DNA of 6,240 nucleotides from the NCBI GenBank assembly GCA_043806395.1, contig JAZDHC010000138.1:1-6240 (forward strand), in the 5' to 3' direction. Every line of letters begins with the position of its first letter. Positions within the stretch are counted from its first letter, which is position 1. The position numbers were made by a program, and so were the translations under genes. The notes beneath the pieces are model-generated. The model searched no databases. It saw only the letters and a program-made list of their open reading frames with translations, and had not been told where the DNA came from. Source of the DNA: CG2-30-40-21 sp043806395 (GTDB lineage: Bacteria; UBA9089; CG2-30-40-21). Positions 4,944 through 6,240 of this stretch are shown here, piece by piece.

Positions 4944-5962
4944 GGTATATTCAATCTGGCATGGCTGTATTATTTAAGCCATTAAGGGTCAAGGCTCGTC
5001 CTGTGCACCTCATCCTTGAACCAACCACCTTTTGCCCTTTAAGTTGCCTGATGTGCAAGCGAGCAAAGTATGTGACGAATCCCAAACACATGTCATTTGA
5101 AGGGTTCAAGGTGATATTTGATCAAATAAAGCCGTTGAGGCTTACCCTGAGCGGATTAGGTGAATCGCTTGTTAATCCGGCACTTGTGGACATGATCCAT
5201 TATGCCAGCAAGCAGGGTACGGCTGTCAGCACTACCAGCAGTATGGCTCTTTCTGCTATCCCTGTGGAATCGCTGGTACAAAGTGGGCTGAAAAGGCTCA
5301 AGGTGTCCCTTGATGCTGCTACACCAGAAATTTATCAGGAGATTCGAGGGCTGGATCTATTCGATAGGGTGGTTGAGAACATCAAATCCATGGTAGCCAT
5401 GAAGCAAAAAATTAACACCACTTGCCTGCATATTTGCCTTCAGGTTGTTATCCAATCCAAAAATATTTCCTGCTTGAGTCAAATAGTTGAATTGGCAGCC
5501 AAACTTGGGGTAGACTCTGTGTCATTTAAGCCGGTTGGTCTTGCCGGAATTGAGGAAAAAAGGGATGAACTGACGGCTGGATTGACCCAGGATGTGGTTA
5601 TTTATGCGATGAAAAAGGCAAGGGATACTGCCAAAAGGTTGGGCATGAATACAAACCTTGCCAGCCTGTTAAGCAAAACGACTGTTGATAAAAAACATCA
5701 AAATACTCGGCATTGTTCCTTTCCCTGGTTTTCTATGTACATTACGGTTGATGGTGAGGTAAAGCCATGCTGTATGTTCTGTTACATAGACACTGGTTTT
5801 GGCAATCTTTTGCAGGAAGATATTCACATGGTTTGGAATAGTGGCAGATACCAGGAGTTTCGGCAGGTAATAAAGCATGGGGGTTATCCGGATGCAAGGT
5901 GTCGGGAATGTATGCCGGAGGATGTGTTTTTCCTTGCAAGTGTATTTCGGCATATCTTGTAG
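4940..5962 (+). CDS. Radical SAM protein with SPASM-type C-terminus (second of a pair)
   Basis: Protein of 340 residues if it starts at the ATG at 4940, which overlaps the stop of the preceding gene as ATGA; this arrangement implies translational coupling, and no strong ribosome site is seen. An ATG at 4961 (333 residues, GAGGT 14 bases upstream) is the alternative. The cluster motif is CPLSCLMC (Cys32, 36, 39). GLGESLVNP (72-80) takes the place of the usual GLGEPLLNP, and SLDAATPEIY (123-132) is typical of MoaA/PqqE-like barrels. The C-terminal cysteines are Cys259 (CSFPWF), Cys277-Cys278 and Cys281 after DGEVKP, and Cys321/Cys324 (CREC), the pattern of SPASM/twitch auxiliary-cluster domains. 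It is clearly distinct in sequence from its neighbour, so this is not a simple tandem duplication. The pairing suggests two successive radical steps on one substrate. The stop codon lies at the edge of a dispersed hairpin repeat. Confidence 0.9.
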   Translation: MRYIQSGMAVLFKPLRVKARPVHLILEPTTFCPLSCLMCKRAKYVTNPKHMSFEGFKVIFDQIKPLRLTLSGLGESLVNPALVDMIHYASKQGTAVSTTSSMALSAIPVESLVQSGLKRLKVSLDAATPEIYQEIRGLDLFDRVVENIKSMVAMKQKINTTCLHICLQVVIQSKNISCLSQIVELAAKLGVDSVSFKPVGLAGIEEKRDELTAGLTQDVVIYAMKKARDTAKRLGMNTNLASLLSKTTVDKKHQNTRHCSFPWFSMYITVDGEVKPCCMFCYIDTGFGNLLQEDIHMVWNSGRYQEFRQVIKHGGYPDARCRECMPEDVFFLASVFRHIL

Positions 5963-5983
5963 GGACAGGGCTTGTCCCTGTCC
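5961..5983. repeat. GGGACAGG hairpin repeat overlapping the last stop codon
   Basis: GGACAGGG (5963-5970) pairs perfectly with CCCTGTCC (5976-5983) around CTTGT. The preceding TGTA(G)GG joins it to the TAG stop at 5960-5962. From memory, GTAGGGACAGG...TGTCCC is a common dispersed repeat in environmental genomes. The stem is GC-rich but is followed by GTCTGATC rather than a T-run, so it is at best a weak terminator for the operon. Confidence 0.65.
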
Positions 5984-6025
5984 GTCTGATCTTACAATTA
6001 CGAGTAACTACTCAGCGAGGAGAAT

Positions 6026-6071
6026 TTATCACAAAGATACAGAGAAGAATTAATCCGCAGATTACGCAGAT
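6026..6071. repeat. Probable dispersed-repeat remnant (CACAAAGATACAGAGAA ... CGCAGATTACGCAGAT)
   Basis: The stretch holds a run resembling the CACAGAGACACAGAGAA-type sequence followed by CGCAGATTA (6056-6064) and CGCAGAT (6065-6071), a 9-bp tandem. From memory, these two sequences recur together in many environmental bacterial genomes. Nothing here encodes a convincing protein. Together with the hairpins on either side, this accounts for much of the last 278 bases; the rest (6072-6174) shows no feature I can support. Confidence 0.4.
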
Positions 6072-6174
6072 GTTCTAATACAAAGAAAGACAACAAACAA
6101 AAAAATCGGGACGGTTCACTTTCATCGTTTTTCATATGATTCCTTTCGGGCAAGGAGACATCATCTACAGAATA

Positions 6175-6208
6175 CAACCCCCTAACCCCCTTTTCTAAGG
6201 GGGAATAT
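6175..6208 (+). repeat. CCCCCTT/AAGGGGG hairpin repeat, forward copy
   Basis: CCCCCTT (6186-6192) and AAGGGGG (6197-6203) flank TTCT, preceded by CAACCCCCTAA and followed by AATATT. It matches the copy inside the TMTC-like gene base for base except in the loop and a few flanking positions. Confidence 0.85.
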
Positions 6209-6240
6209 TGCACTCTCAACTAACCGCAAGCTTTCAAACA

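Noticed and set aside
5963..5983. Intrinsic terminator after the radical SAM operon
   Set aside because: The stem is good but there is no following T-run, and the sequence matches a dispersed repeat; listed as a repeat.
5998..6219. 73-codon minus-strand frame at the end of the window
   Set aside because: It is built from the hairpin repeat and other repeat-like DNA, with no recognisable domain.

Overview
The window looks like chromosomal DNA of a free-living bacterium of modest GC content. All four genes are on the + strand, with bacterial Shine-Dalgarno sites and short or overlapping gene junctions. The non-coding DNA is packed with short palindromic dispersed repeats: CCCCCTTnnnnAAGGGGG hairpins, a GTAGGGGCAGACC...GGTCTGCCCCTAC palindrome, a 9-bp TATATGAC(C) tandem, a GGGACAGG...CCTGTCCC hairpin and a 7-bp ACTCTCC tandem. 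From memory, such repeat loads are typical of large environmental genomes (planctomycete, omnitrophote, desulfobacterial or nitrospirote-like lineages). The sequence alone does not fix the phylum.

Layout. Positions 1-296 hold no gene, only a patchwork of small repeats. A good sigma-70-type promoter (297-326) and a Shine-Dalgarno site lead into a 671-residue TMTC-like membrane protein: a GT-C-type multi-pass domain followed by about six TPR repeats (365-2380). Positions 2381-2834 are non-coding. They contain a composite of nested inverted repeats (2460-2674) and then a near-consensus sigma-54 (-24/-12) promoter (2783-2800). That promoter precedes a likely three-gene operon: a D-2-hydroxyacid dehydrogenase (2835-3770, TTG start), a radical SAM/SPASM protein (3804-4943) and a second radical SAM/SPASM protein (4940-5962), whose start overlaps the preceding stop as ATGA. 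The last 278 bases are again repeats without a supported gene.

How it may work together. The dehydrogenase and the two radical SAM/SPASM enzymes look co-transcribed and could form a small maturation or biosynthetic pathway: two radical-chemistry steps plus a keto/hydroxy-acid redox step. No precursor peptide is visible in the window and the substrate is unknown. The TMTC-like gene has its own promoter and the opposite GC skew, so it is probably a separate unit.

The observations I find most worth checking are: (1) the sigma-54 promoter with a cluster of TGTCCAAT dyads about 105-350 bases upstream of the inferred start, placed where an enhancer-binding regulator could act; (2) the repeated entry of dispersed repeats into gene ends and gene bodies (N-terminus and loop of the TMTC-like protein, C-terminus of the dehydrogenase, stop codon of the second radical SAM gene); and (3) the abrupt change of GC skew between neighbouring genes that lie on the same strand.
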